Origin: an uncultured Christensenella sp.
GTDB taxonomy: Bacteria > Bacillota > Clostridia > Christensenellales > UBA1242
Length of the DNA stretch: 35,001 nt
NCBI GenBank assembly: GCA_949287685.1
Contig: CASEHF010000007.1
Span: 1-35,001 of the forward strand
Direction: 5' to 3'
Shown: in pieces, positions 14,771 through 23,021 of the stretch
How the letters are laid out: the number at the start of each line of letters is the position of its first letter
Numbering within the stretch: the stretch's first letter is position 1
Position numbers and translations under genes: made by a program
Notes under the pieces: generated by a model
The model's input: the letters and a program-made list of their open reading frames with translations, nothing else
What the model was told of the DNA's origin: nothing
Databases searched by the model: none

Positions 14771-17377
14771 TTAACCACCTGTAGTTGCGTTACCGCCGCC
14801 TGTACCTGAATCGCCAGAGTTGCCTTTCCTGTTTTGTTTTATTAATAACTCGTTGTTTTCTTGTGTTTTCTTGTTAAGGTTAGAAAGTTCCTCCACATTC
14901 TTGGTGCTTTGCATAGCAGTTTCTTTAGTTTGATGCTCAATATTCTCTAGTTTCCTTATAATTCTGTCACCAACAGTAGCAAACATAGCCTTTACATCAC
15001 GCATTCTTGACATTACATCTTTGTTGTCTACCTTTACCTCGCCATCGGCATTGGTATCGGCTTGCTCAATCTCAGCACGCTGTCTACCTACGGTTGATTG
15101 CTCCTCTCTAACATCCTCACTAGCCTCATCAATATGGATTTCACCATCATCAATTACATAATCATCAGGAACCTCGGTACCTCTACTTGTGTCAACTTCA
15201 CCACGCACATTGACTGCTGACTCATCGGTATCACTGTCATTTACAATCCTTACAGGAACTGGAGTGTCTGTATTAGCGGCAAATTCAGCTGAAGTAGGTA
15301 CTCCACTACCAGTTATAGGAGTTGCGGTTCTACTCGAATCTGTAGTTGTTGTAGTAGAATCTGAAGTGTCTGTAATCGGAGTTTCACTAGGACTAGGACT
15401 GCCGCCAGCGCCGCCGCTACCTTTGTCGCCACCACCGCCCGGCTTTTTGGTGGTGTCGAGGTTATTTTTCGGAGTTTCTTTAGACTTGTCGCCATCGCCT
15501 GGCTTATCCAAGCCCATTTCTTTAGCATATTTCGCTTGGTTCTCCATACTTTGCTTGTATGCCTTGTATGCCTCTTCCTCCGCCTTTTTCTCCTCTTTTT
15601 TCTTCTTGCGGCGCTCGAACCCTTCTAACACGGGCATACCAGGTCCAAACTTAGCGGCGCCCTCCTCAATTTTCTTGCCAAAGCCAGTAGCGGCCCATAC
15701 ATTTTTCATACTGCTGCTTGATAACTCGTGATGTTTACCCGCTACACTGGTATAGGTAGTTTTACCATTCACCTTTCCTGTCGCTTCGGTGATTGTTCCT
15801 CCTTTTTCTAGATAGTCGCGCGCAGCCTTGCGATGTTGCTTGTATTCGTTACGCTTTGCCATAGCCTCGCTATCTTTAAAGGCGCGACCGCCAGTCATTC
15901 TGTTACCTGCGGAAGCCATAGCGCCTCGAGCGTTTGTAAGTAGACTTGTGGCTTTCTTTCTATCATATGCGCGGGTATTTGCCTCATCGCGATTACGGAC
16001 ATTACCACTAGAATCAAATGCCATTTTGTCTAGGACTTTATTTTCAATTATCCTATTAGCCAAACGGCGACCCATATTGGCACCAAATTTAGCGGGACCA
16101 AGAGCGATATTTGCGCCGACACCGATTGCTTTTGCGCCGAAGTCTTTTACTTGTTTACCTGTGCTCTCGCCTTGTTTTAGCGCATCACCCTGACCGACTA
16201 ATTCGGTGACAAGGTCAACTAGCGACCTAATGGACACAAGCCCCGTGAATATAAACAAGATTTGCACGATTGCATTATACAGTCCGTTCATTCCGCCATC
16301 TGGGAATATCTGCACATCTTGCATAAGGGTCAGCACCATAAACACAAGGTTCATACCCAAAATTGGGCCGTATGCCGAAAAGACTCGTTTCACGAACATT
16401 GTACGCCAAGCGCCATATCGCCCGCCGCCATCGAGTGGCATTAGCGCCACCGCGACTGGGGACAGTACAAAGAGTACGCACAACTCAAAGATACGCTGGA
16501 TGACACCGATTAGTAGATTCAGCATCATCATACACACCGCAAATCCCGCGACATACCCTATTAAGTAGTTATACGACAAGGGGTTATAGTAATAGAAAAC
16601 CAAGTCGTAACTCGTGATTGAAAACACGGTAAATGTTTGAGTATATCCCCAACCTTTATTTCCTTCGACAGTGGCGGAGCCAGTCGTAGGACTGTACGCA
16701 CCGCGGAAAGCCTGGTCGATAGCCATTGCGACTGCCTCTTGGTCGTAGACAGCGGGCATACCTGGTATCCATTTTTGGTTTTCCCAAACATTTCGAGCAA
16801 AGTCCGCATCGCCCCTCGCCCTATTACAATCCCACGCAGCAGCGACAAAGACCTGTGTACTAAACGACCTAGCATCCTGGGAGGTGGCGCTATCTAGCAT
16901 TCGTAGTACGATATTCGACACTGCGATACCCATAATACACACGATTGGCACGATCGCAAAGTACGCAATTGCCTTGATTGCGCTCTTGAATACGGGGCCT
17001 TTTGCGTTGTCTTTTTCATCAAACTCGGTCTTTAACACTGCAATAAATGTGGTGATAAACAGTAGTATAATTGCCGCAATTAGAATTGAGAAAAATACTG
17101 CCTGCACGGTCGGGTCGGTAAAGAATTTCTCCACCATATCCCCCTCGACCGCTACACCATTATCGTAGTACACATCGAGACCTGCTACTCGCCTAAATAC
17201 TAGCTGAATTGCATCCATTATGTAGAATAAACCCATTTGCAACCCATAGAATATTGCACCTACTATGTATGAAAAAAAGTTGAAAATAGGTTGTACAATT
17301 ACATTATTAAATGCATCGGATAGCCAATCAATCAAGCCATCGAGTAAGCCACCGAGTTGTGAATATGCTGCTGCCAA
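14771..17377 (-). CDS. virB6: VirB6/TrbL-like polytopic conjugation membrane protein
   Basis: 868 aa, TTG start preceded by GGAGG at 7 bases. Residues 1-~420 contain about eight hydrophobic segments. They include the diagnostic stretch ELCVLFVLSPVAVALMPLDG followed by GGRYGAWRTMFVKRVFSAYG (~315-355), characteristic of VirB6/TrbL-type ICE proteins (Mbov_0396 family). A ~130-residue extracellular loop lies between the second and third membrane clusters. Residues ~430-868 are a long cytoplasmic tail: a Lys/Arg-rich helical part with an EERKKKKEEKKAEEEA-like charged coil, a Gly/Ser/Thr/Pro-rich low-complexity stretch, a coiled coil near 810-850 and a Gly-rich end. By analogy it forms the inner-membrane channel with VirB4 and VirB3. 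The long tail is an unusual extension. Confidence 0.88.
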   Translation of the reverse strand: MAAAYSQLGGLLDGLIDWLSDAFNNVIVQPIFNFFSYIVGAIFYGLQMGLFYIMDAIQLVFRRVAGLDVYYDNGVAVEGDMVEKFFTDPTVQAVFFSILIAAIILLFITTFIAVLKTEFDEKDNAKGPVFKSAIKAIAYFAIVPIVCIMGIAVSNIVLRMLDSATSQDARSFSTQVFVAAAWDCNRARGDADFARNVWENQKWIPGMPAVYDQEAVAMAIDQAFRGAYSPTTGSATVEGNKGWGYTQTFTVFSITSYDLVFYYYNPLSYNYLIGYVAGFAVCMMMLNLLIGVIQRIFELCVLFVLSPVAVALMPLDGGGRYGAWRTMFVKRVFSAYGPILGMNLVFMVLTLMQDVQIFPDGGMNGLYNAIVQILFIFTGLVSIRSLVDLVTELVGQGDALKQGESTGKQVKDFGAKAIGVGANIALGPAKFGANMGRRLANRIIENKVLDKMAFDSSGNVRNRDEANTRAYDRKKATSLLTNARGAMASAGNRMTGGRAFKDSEAMAKRNEYKQHRKAARDYLEKGGTITEATGKVNGKTTYTSVAGKHHELSSSSMKNVWAATGFGKKIEEGAAKFGPGMPVLEGFERRKKKKEEKKAEEEAYKAYKQSMENQAKYAKEMGLDKPGDGDKSKETPKNNLDTTKKPGGGGDKGSGGAGGSPSPSETPITDTSDSTTTTTDSSRTATPITGSGVPTSAEFAANTDTPVPVRIVNDSDTDESAVNVRGEVDTSRGTEVPDDYVIDDGEIHIDEASEDVREEQSTVGRQRAEIEQADTNADGEVKVDNKDVMSRMRDVKAMFATVGDRIIRKLENIEHQTKETAMQSTKNVEELSNLNKKTQENNELLIKQNRKGNSGDSGTGGGNATTGG

Positions 17378-17425
17378 GTCCTTTCCTCCCGTTTTTTACT
17401 TGTACTTTCTAGCATTTTTTGTCTA

Positions 17426-17454
17426 ATTATAGCAAATTAAAGTCATTTAAGCAA
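17426..17454 (-). promoter_or_regulatory. Promoter of the virB6-like gene
   Basis: -35 TTGCTT (17454-17449), 17-base spacer, perfect -10 TATAAT (17431-17426), about 50 bases before the TTG start. Confidence 0.65.
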
Positions 17455-17554
17455 TAAAAAATATTGCATATTGTGAAAATTATGTGAAATTTTTGTAGTA
17501 TAAACTACCTAATAATAATATTTATAATTTTTTTGCTTTTATTTATTAATTTAC

Positions 17555-18139
17555 TTAAATTTGTGATTGTATATATTGTTTTGCGCCCTCCAAACTATCA
17601 AAAATGGAAGTGCTTTCTTTGGTGTAAACTAACAAAGCCTCATATAAATTATCAATTGAAACTGCTGTAATTTCAGCATCGGGATTTATATTCCCCGCCC
17701 AACATTCGACTAAAAAAGTGAGGTTTTTGGGAATGATTTTATACATTTTTCCCTTATCTTGCGAGTAAAAAGTATTCGGGTCATTAGATATCAAAGAATG
17801 CTTTTTAGAGGTTTGCGCTAAAATTTTACGGTTTTCTTGGCGTGAAAATTCATTCTGTACCTTTACATAGCGATTAAGGCTTAAAAAAGTAGGATAACCG
17901 ATTACTGCCACATCGCTAGCAAGGCGTGCTATTATAAGTTTAAACTTTATATTATTGATGCAAAATTGGAATAAATCTGCATCTAGCACGACATTTTTAC
18001 CCTCTTTTAACACAAATTCTGCGGTGATATTTATCTTTTTTAAAAACTCTTTACTTAAACTATCTGTAAAGATATCTATGCCTGCGATAAAAAATTTTTC
18101 GCCAAAGCAAAGTTCTTGGAAATAGGGTTTTTTGAACAT
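17555..18139 (-). CDS. Uncharacterised 194-aa cytoplasmic protein coupled to the lipoprotein gene
   Basis: ATG one base after the stop of the lipoprotein gene, with its GAGG ribosome binding site inside that gene, so translation is probably coupled. No signal peptide, membrane helix or known motif. The composition suggests a mixed alpha/beta fold: LCFGEKFFIAGIDIF, EFVLKEGKNVVLDADLFQF, then a Lys/Asn-rich middle and a final amphipathic helix (SIFDSLEGAKQYIQSQI). It is lower in GC than the T4SS genes around it, with many TTT/AAA codons. No terminator is evident before the virB6 promoter. The coupling suggests it works with, or is made in proportion to, the lipoprotein; its role is unknown. Confidence 0.75.
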   Translation of the reverse strand: MFKKPYFQELCFGEKFFIAGIDIFTDSLSKEFLKKINITAEFVLKEGKNVVLDADLFQFCINNIKFKLIIARLASDVAVIGYPTFLSLNRYVKVQNEFSRQENRKILAQTSKKHSLISNDPNTFYSQDKGKMYKIIPKNLTFLVECWAGNINPDAEITAVSIDNLYEALLVYTKESTSIFDSLEGAKQYIQSQI

Positions 18140-18140
18140 T

Positions 18141-20072
18141 TTATTCCTCTATAGTTAAATCAATATCGCCTAAAAGCAATGAAGTTAGCAAGAATTTAAA
18201 AGTGTAGTCATAATCCTCGCCGTGGTCGTATACGGGGACAAAAATCATCTCGACAAAGTCCGCCTCATCGGTACATAAGTAATATCCTGACAAGTCGACC
18301 TCCTCGCCAAAGTGGTTTGTAACTATATACTCCTCCCCGCTATCGCCGAAAGAGACAGCGCTGCCCAGCTTCCCCGCGAATACATTGCGGTAGGCGTTTT
18401 CTACGCTATAAAATGTCTTTTCGTGGGTATTTTCTATACCTGTGTTAAGTAATTCGGTTTTGTCGGGGAAAAAGAGAGGTGTATAGATTAGCGCTGAATT
18501 TGTCTTATCCTCTACAAAAAAGGCATCGGTGCTAACCTCGGAATCGGGGCTAGTTAAATCGGCGGAGGTATTATCATAGTCAAACGACTGAGTCGAGTCA
18601 GTGTGAATGCGGAAAACATGATTGATGTAGTTTTCGCCATCGATATGTAGGCGGAGGTATATATCGAGGGTGATGTCATTTTTGCTATCGATGTACGGGA
18701 AAAGCATATCAAACTGCCATAATTTCTGTTCTAAATCAAGCGTGGTGTCCCCAGTCTCGGCATCGATATTTGAAATGCCGTTTGGGTACCAAACTACGCT
18801 CTTATACTCCTGATAGTCCATATTGTCGAGTTTTTTAACTTCCTCCCCTGTGCCGAGTGTAAAAAATTTATTAGGGTCGATATCTGTAATCTCTAGGCGA
18901 GTGTATGTAGGAAAATCGGCTGAAATTGCGGGAGTGAGGGTATTGCCGCTTGTATCATAAGTGCCAGCGACAAAATCGACTATTTCTCTAATTGTGTCTA
19001 GGTAATCATACTTATAAATCGTACTAGAAGTAAATGTATGTGCGGCTGTGCCATCCATATCGTAGTAAACGGTCTCGGTAGTAACTACTGGCGGGTCCTC
19101 GGGGTTCTCGCCTGGAGTCTCCACCTCGTATGTGTAACTTGGCTCGGTGTACGAGATGCTAGCGGCTTCGCGATTAATAGCTGTAGTGCCGATAATAGTA
19201 TCTTGAATATAGGTGTACAAAAAGTCGGCATAGTCCTTATTAGCGGTAATACCCAACTTATCAATTTGATAAACCGCCTCATTTATCGCCACGCGAATAG
19301 CGGTAGGCCCCAAAAACTCCATAGTTTCATACGAGGTTAAGGGATAGCCTAAGGCGTATTCCATTAAATTTAGTTGCACATACGGAGTAAATGTCTCGAC
19401 AAAGGTTTCGTTGTAATTGTCCCCTATCATATTTGTGCCGAGGTTAAAATTCCACTTCGTATCACTTGAGTATGTGCGCTCGAATGTCCACGAAGCGGTA
19501 TTAACATCATAAGTCCCCGCCAACCCCGAAATAACGCGCTCAATTGCGTAATCGTGTCCCTCGAGCAATCGAGCCTCGCCCACTGTAGGTGCATTTGCCT
19601 CAATAACTACTGTCGTGCTGGTGGGCGCGCCGCTAGGGAGTAGCGAAGTGTCGGCATAGAACTCGTAAACTATGTCTTGGGTGTCTATACCCCCCTCCTC
19701 GCCATAGCGACCAACAAGGCTATATAGTATTGTCCTAGCGACAATCTCGTACTGCAGGGCGGCATTTTCGTTAAATTTATCGCGATCCGCCTGGAGAGTA
19801 GCATCGGTGCTAGTATCCGTTGCCTTTGGAATATAGGTGGCGCGGACACCTTGAGTTAATTCCGCATTTTCTGCCATATTTTCGGCATCTACAGTTTCAT
19901 TGTCGTAGTCGAGCGATGGGTATTCCTTTTCTCCACTCTGTAGCCTATCATCGGTAAAATCGCCCGCACCTGGCGTACTACCACCTGGGGTCGTAGGTGT
20001 GCCGAACCAATTACATCCAGCAAAGCAGAAAGTAATCAACAGCACTATGCTCATTAATGACTTTTTCGGCAC
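18141..20072 (-). CDS. Large lipoprotein of the T4SS-like locus
   Basis: 643 aa from GTG 20072, which has GGAGG 5 bases upstream. The in-frame TTG at 20084 lies upstream of or within that site. Signal peptide MPKKSLMSIVLLITFCFAGC with lipobox FAGC, Cys at residue 20, followed by the Pro/Gly/Thr-rich linker GTPTTPGGSTPGAGD. The mature part is acidic, rich in Tyr, Thr and Asp, mostly beta-type, without further membrane helices. It contains two similar VEIN/IVYEFYADTS-like and TLDIYLRLHIDG strands but no domain I can name. It should sit on the outer face of the cytoplasmic membrane. In a Gram-positive-type T4SS such a protein could act as a surface subunit or periplasm-like scaffold in place of VirB7/VirB8, which are not seen; this is inference. 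Confidence 0.8.
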   Translation of the reverse strand: MPKKSLMSIVLLITFCFAGCNWFGTPTTPGGSTPGAGDFTDDRLQSGEKEYPSLDYDNETVDAENMAENAELTQGVRATYIPKATDTSTDATLQADRDKFNENAALQYEIVARTILYSLVGRYGEEGGIDTQDIVYEFYADTSLLPSGAPTSTTVVIEANAPTVGEARLLEGHDYAIERVISGLAGTYDVNTASWTFERTYSSDTKWNFNLGTNMIGDNYNETFVETFTPYVQLNLMEYALGYPLTSYETMEFLGPTAIRVAINEAVYQIDKLGITANKDYADFLYTYIQDTIIGTTAINREAASISYTEPSYTYEVETPGENPEDPPVVTTETVYYDMDGTAAHTFTSSTIYKYDYLDTIREIVDFVAGTYDTSGNTLTPAISADFPTYTRLEITDIDPNKFFTLGTGEEVKKLDNMDYQEYKSVVWYPNGISNIDAETGDTTLDLEQKLWQFDMLFPYIDSKNDITLDIYLRLHIDGENYINHVFRIHTDSTQSFDYDNTSADLTSPDSEVSTDAFFVEDKTNSALIYTPLFFPDKTELLNTGIENTHEKTFYSVENAYRNVFAGKLGSAVSFGDSGEEYIVTNHFGEEVDLSGYYLCTDEADFVEMIFVPVYDHGEDYDYTFKFLLTSLLLGDIDLTIEE

Positions 20073-20121
20073 TTTTTCCTCCAATTTTTAGTTTTTATAG
20101 TGATTAAATAGTGAATTTAAT

Positions 20122-20164
20122 AAAAAAGTTGATAGTCGATAGCCAAAAACTATCTACTATCAAC
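20122..20164 (-). terminator. Terminator of the pilin-like gene
   Basis: Long stem GTTGATAGT-AG-ATAG / CTAT-CG-ACTATCAAC with loop TTTTTGG, then TTTTTTATT on the minus strand. It separates the pilin transcript from the lipoprotein gene. Confidence 0.88.
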
Positions 20165-20178
20165 TCTACTAACTACCA

Positions 20179-20553
20179 TTATTGAGTAGGCAAAACTTCT
20201 GCCTCTGGGCTAATCCATGCTGGCAAGTATGTCACGAACAACTTCATTAGCAAAATCAGAGCAATTACACTAACGATACCGATAACGAAGTTAATAATAC
20301 GCTTTTTACCCTCTTGCTGCTCATCTGCGCTCTCGGCACGCGCCAACTTCACACCAAGCACGATAGCATAGATGATACCAGCAGTACCAATCAACACGAG
20401 TAGCGGATAAATGATGAGGTTGATTGCATCGCAGACCTCGTATACCCACTGCCACCTGTCCTCCTCTCCTGGGGTCTCCATTAGAGGAACATTAGCACTA
20501 ACTTTCATAACGCCATTAGCGGCTTGGAACAAAAGCTCACTTATGCTTAACAT
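20179..20553 (-). CDS. virB2: VirB2-like pilin subunit (Mbov_0395-type)
   Basis: 124 aa, ATG with GGAGG 10 bases upstream. A ~45-residue N-terminal part leads to two membrane helices: 46-70 (LIIYPLLVLIGTAGIIYAIV then LGVKLA) and 86-110. They are joined by a charged turn (RAESADEQQEGKKR, 72-85) and followed by a short C-terminal tail. This two-helix hairpin with an EGKKRIINFVIGI second helix is the pattern of VirB2/TrbC pilins in Gram-positive and mollicute conjugative elements. By family knowledge such subunits are extracted from the membrane to build a pilus or channel. It is first on the minus strand, has a strong terminator of its own (allowing high expression), and is divergent from the VirD4 gene. 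Confidence 0.85.
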   Translation of the reverse strand: MLSISELLFQAANGVMKVSANVPLMETPGEEDRWQWVYEVCDAINLIIYPLLVLIGTAGIIYAIVLGVKLARAESADEQQEGKKRIINFVIGIVSVIALILLMKLFVTYLPAWISPEAEVLPTQ

Positions 20554-20672
20554 AAATCAAATACCTCCGAATTTTTTGATTTGATTTTAAATTATGTTTT
20601 GCTTGGAATTAAAAAGTATGCGTAAAATTTGAAAAATCAAGAGAGAAAAACAAGCAAACACAAATTTATGAA

Positions 20673-20678
20673 ATTATA
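20673..20678 (-). promoter_or_regulatory. Possible -10 of the pilin promoter, overlapping the divergent virD4 promoter
   Basis: Minus-strand TATAAT (20678-20673) preceded by TGG. A -35 at good spacing is poor (TTTTGT at 16 bases). It would overlap the -35 of the plus-strand promoter at 20692, so the two promoters may compete. A weaker alternative is TTGATT, 16 bases, TACTTT closer to the gene. Confidence 0.3.
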
Positions 20679-20691
20679 TTACCAAATAAAT

Positions 20692-20720
20692 TTGACAAAA
20701 GCAAATTAATTAAGTACAAT
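20692..20720 (+). promoter_or_regulatory. Promoter of the virD4-like gene
   Basis: Perfect -35 TTGACA (20692-20697), 17-base spacer, -10 TACAAT (20715-20720). This leaves an 80-base untranslated leader before the ATG at 20807. Confidence 0.75.
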
Positions 20721-20806
20721 TTTAAAGAAATTTTAATTTTTTTTATGTTTTTTGGTAAAAATATCGAAAAAGTGTAAAATTTTGCGTTTTGTATAGGAGT
20801 GTATGT

Positions 20807-22771
20807 ATGAGTAAATTTATGAAGTACTTGTTACTATTTGTTGGGTTTGCTGTAGTTAGCTTTGGACTCTCGTGTGTAATCGGCTCATTGATTCAATTCG
20901 GCGAAATCAACATAAATGGTATTCTCGGCGGATACTCGTGGTCATTCTTTGGCGTATTTATGCTAGGCTTTATTCTATATATATTATTAAAGGCTGCAGA
21001 TGGCAAGTCTATATTTAAAAGTAGCAAAAAAAAGAACGATGGTAAAAAACCCACGGAACAGTTCTTTGACTCTGAGTGGCTAACCGAGCAAGAACTCAAT
21101 AAAAAGTACGATGGGTGCCTGTTTACCGATTTGCACGAGCATAAAGATGGCGTGCCGATTAGGGCGAAACTCTCTGGAAATAATGTCAAAGTAAATTTAC
21201 TACACGAAGTGTGGCATACTATGATCGTAGGTACTACCGGTAGTGGTAAAACCGCTGGTTACATCTCGCCCACTATACAAATTTTGGCTAGCACTAAGAC
21301 AAAGCCAAGTTTGGTCATCATGGATGTAAAGGGTGAACTTTATCAAAAGCACGCGCACAAACTGACAAGTGAAGGGTACACCATAGTATCATTTGATTTA
21401 AGAAATCCTTTTTCTAGTACTAGGTGGAACCCTATGTACAAGGCCTTTAAAAACTATCAGCGTGCGCTAAACATTCGAAAAGAAGTAAAAGTGCACCACA
21501 ATGACAACCCTGCGGACTGCGGGCTACAAATCATTAGTAATGTATATAACAACGAATGGTACGAATTCGAGGGGGTCGCTCACCCCAACCGCGAGTCGAT
21601 TGAAAATCAGTTGACCGCGACAAAAAAGGCGCTAATGGACTCAGCATACGAGGATTTAAGCGACATTGCACTCGCCCTATGCCCTGTCTCTGAGGGGACA
21701 AATGATGCAAGTTGGCAACAGGGTGCAAAAGACTTTATCCTAGGCACGATGCTCGCGATGCTAGAGGACTCTGCCGACCCGCGCCTCGGTATGACTGCAG
21801 AAAAATACAACTTCTTTAACCTTTACCAAATTTGTAACACCAAGGACCCCGACCCTGACAAGCAGTTTGGGACCCTTCAAAAATACTTCCAGGGGCGCGA
21901 CACACTATCAAATGCGGCAAAACTCGCGGGACCTATTGTAAACAACTCACCTATTACCGCAAGATCATTCTTTGGTATGATTGCAAATGCGGTAAATGTG
22001 TTTGCTGACAGTGGTGTATGTTTTGCTACCAGTGCTGATGAGATTGAGTTTGAGCATTTTGCGGATAAGCCTACTGCTCTATTTATCAAGGTGCCAGATG
22101 AAAAAGAGACTCGCCACCCAATAGCACAGATGTGTATTCTGCAAATGTACAAGACTTTGGTCGATGTGGCGAGCAGAAAAGCCGATTTGACCCTGCCTAG
22201 ACATGTATATTTCGTACTCGATGAGTTCGCAAATATGCCAAAAATTCCTAGATTTGAGTCGATTGTCACGGTCGGTCGTAGCCGTGGTATTGCCTTAATG
22301 CTGGTCGTGCAAAGTTATAGACAGGTCGAAATTAAGTACGGTGAAGCGGCAGCAGATGTCATTAAATCTAACTGTAATGTCCATGTATATTTGGGTACTG
22401 AGGACCAAAAGACCAAAGATGAGTTTAGTGCGCGTTGTGGTCAAACGAGTGTCGAGGCAAAATCGACAAGTAAGAGTAAATCTAAGCAAGACACTACCGA
22501 ATCGACAAACATTCAGCGCGTTAGTCGTGCGCTCATTACCCCTGATGAGTTGGGTTACCTAAAACAGGGTGAAATGATTGTATCAATGTTTAAGGAAAAG
22601 GCGCTAAAGAGCGAATTTACCTTCTACTACAAAGCAAGCAATGTATACGATTTAACTTCAGTCAGTGAAGCGTATGTGCCTCCGCGATTCTTAAACGAGC
22701 GCGATGTATTCTACGACATCAAGCAACGCAATAAAATCGTGCTGAATAGTTTTGATGACTTTGGTTACTAA
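20807..22771 (+). CDS. virD4: VirD4/TraG-type coupling ATPase
   Basis: 654 aa from ATG 20807, with AGGAG 7 bases upstream; an in-frame upstream start at 20789 lacks such a site. Two N-terminal membrane helices (~5-30, 45-62), then a cytosolic motor domain: LHEVWHTMIVGTTGSGKTAG with Walker A at ~142-149, LVIMDVKGELYQKHAHKL, NPMYKAF, Walker B HVYFVLDEFANMPKIP at ~470, and VGRSRGIALMLVVQSYRQVE. Length and motif order are normal for TraG/VirD4. In conjugation it docks the relaxase-DNA complex or protein substrate to the channel. Transcribed divergently from the pilin and other T4SS genes, with its own promoter and terminator. A polar C-terminal stretch (TSKSKSKQDTTES, ~560-575) looks flexible. 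Confidence 0.94.
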   Translation: MSKFMKYLLLFVGFAVVSFGLSCVIGSLIQFGEININGILGGYSWSFFGVFMLGFILYILLKAADGKSIFKSSKKKNDGKKPTEQFFDSEWLTEQELNKKYDGCLFTDLHEHKDGVPIRAKLSGNNVKVNLLHEVWHTMIVGTTGSGKTAGYISPTIQILASTKTKPSLVIMDVKGELYQKHAHKLTSEGYTIVSFDLRNPFSSTRWNPMYKAFKNYQRALNIRKEVKVHHNDNPADCGLQIISNVYNNEWYEFEGVAHPNRESIENQLTATKKALMDSAYEDLSDIALALCPVSEGTNDASWQQGAKDFILGTMLAMLEDSADPRLGMTAEKYNFFNLYQICNTKDPDPDKQFGTLQKYFQGRDTLSNAAKLAGPIVNNSPITARSFFGMIANAVNVFADSGVCFATSADEIEFEHFADKPTALFIKVPDEKETRHPIAQMCILQMYKTLVDVASRKADLTLPRHVYFVLDEFANMPKIPRFESIVTVGRSRGIALMLVVQSYRQVEIKYGEAAADVIKSNCNVHVYLGTEDQKTKDEFSARCGQTSVEAKSTSKSKSKQDTTESTNIQRVSRALITPDELGYLKQGEMIVSMFKEKALKSEFTFYYKASNVYDLTSVSEAYVPPRFLNERDVFYDIKQRNKIVLNSFDDFGY

Positions 22772-22772
22772 G

Positions 22773-22799
22773 AAATACCGATTTTTTCGGTATTTTTTT
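22773..22799 (+). terminator. Terminator of the virD4-like gene
   Basis: Stem AAATACCGA/TCGGTATTT, loop of T residues, followed by a T run; begins one base after the stop codon. Confidence 0.85.
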
Positions 22800-22945
22800 A
22801 TGCAATTTTATAAACTAATTAGTTTTTATAGATTATAAAAGATTTTATACATTTTTTCGAAGTTTTTATAAAAAATAAATACAGCAAAGGCACAATCTTT
22901 TTTAGCAAAAAATTAGTGGTTTTTAGCAAATTATAGCGATTTTAT

Positions 22946-22974
22946 TTGTTTTTTTTGCGTGTATTTGGTAAAAT
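22946..22974 (+). promoter_or_regulatory. Probable promoter of the giant surface-protein gene
   Basis: -35 TTGTTT (22946-22951), 17-base spacer ending TTTGG, -10 TAAAAT (22969-22974), 47 bases before the ATG. The preceding 22800-22945 is AT-rich, with a short palindrome AAACTAATTAGTTT and no gene. Confidence 0.55.
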
Positions 22975-23021
22975 TAATTATAAAAAAATCGTATTTTAGG
23001 GCATAAAAATAGGGGGATAAA

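Noticed and set aside
15189..15731. 180-codon plus-strand frame
   Set aside because: Antisense to the low-complexity tail of the VirB6-like gene; composition (runs of Val, Pro, Ser) mirrors the Gly/Thr/Ser codons opposite.
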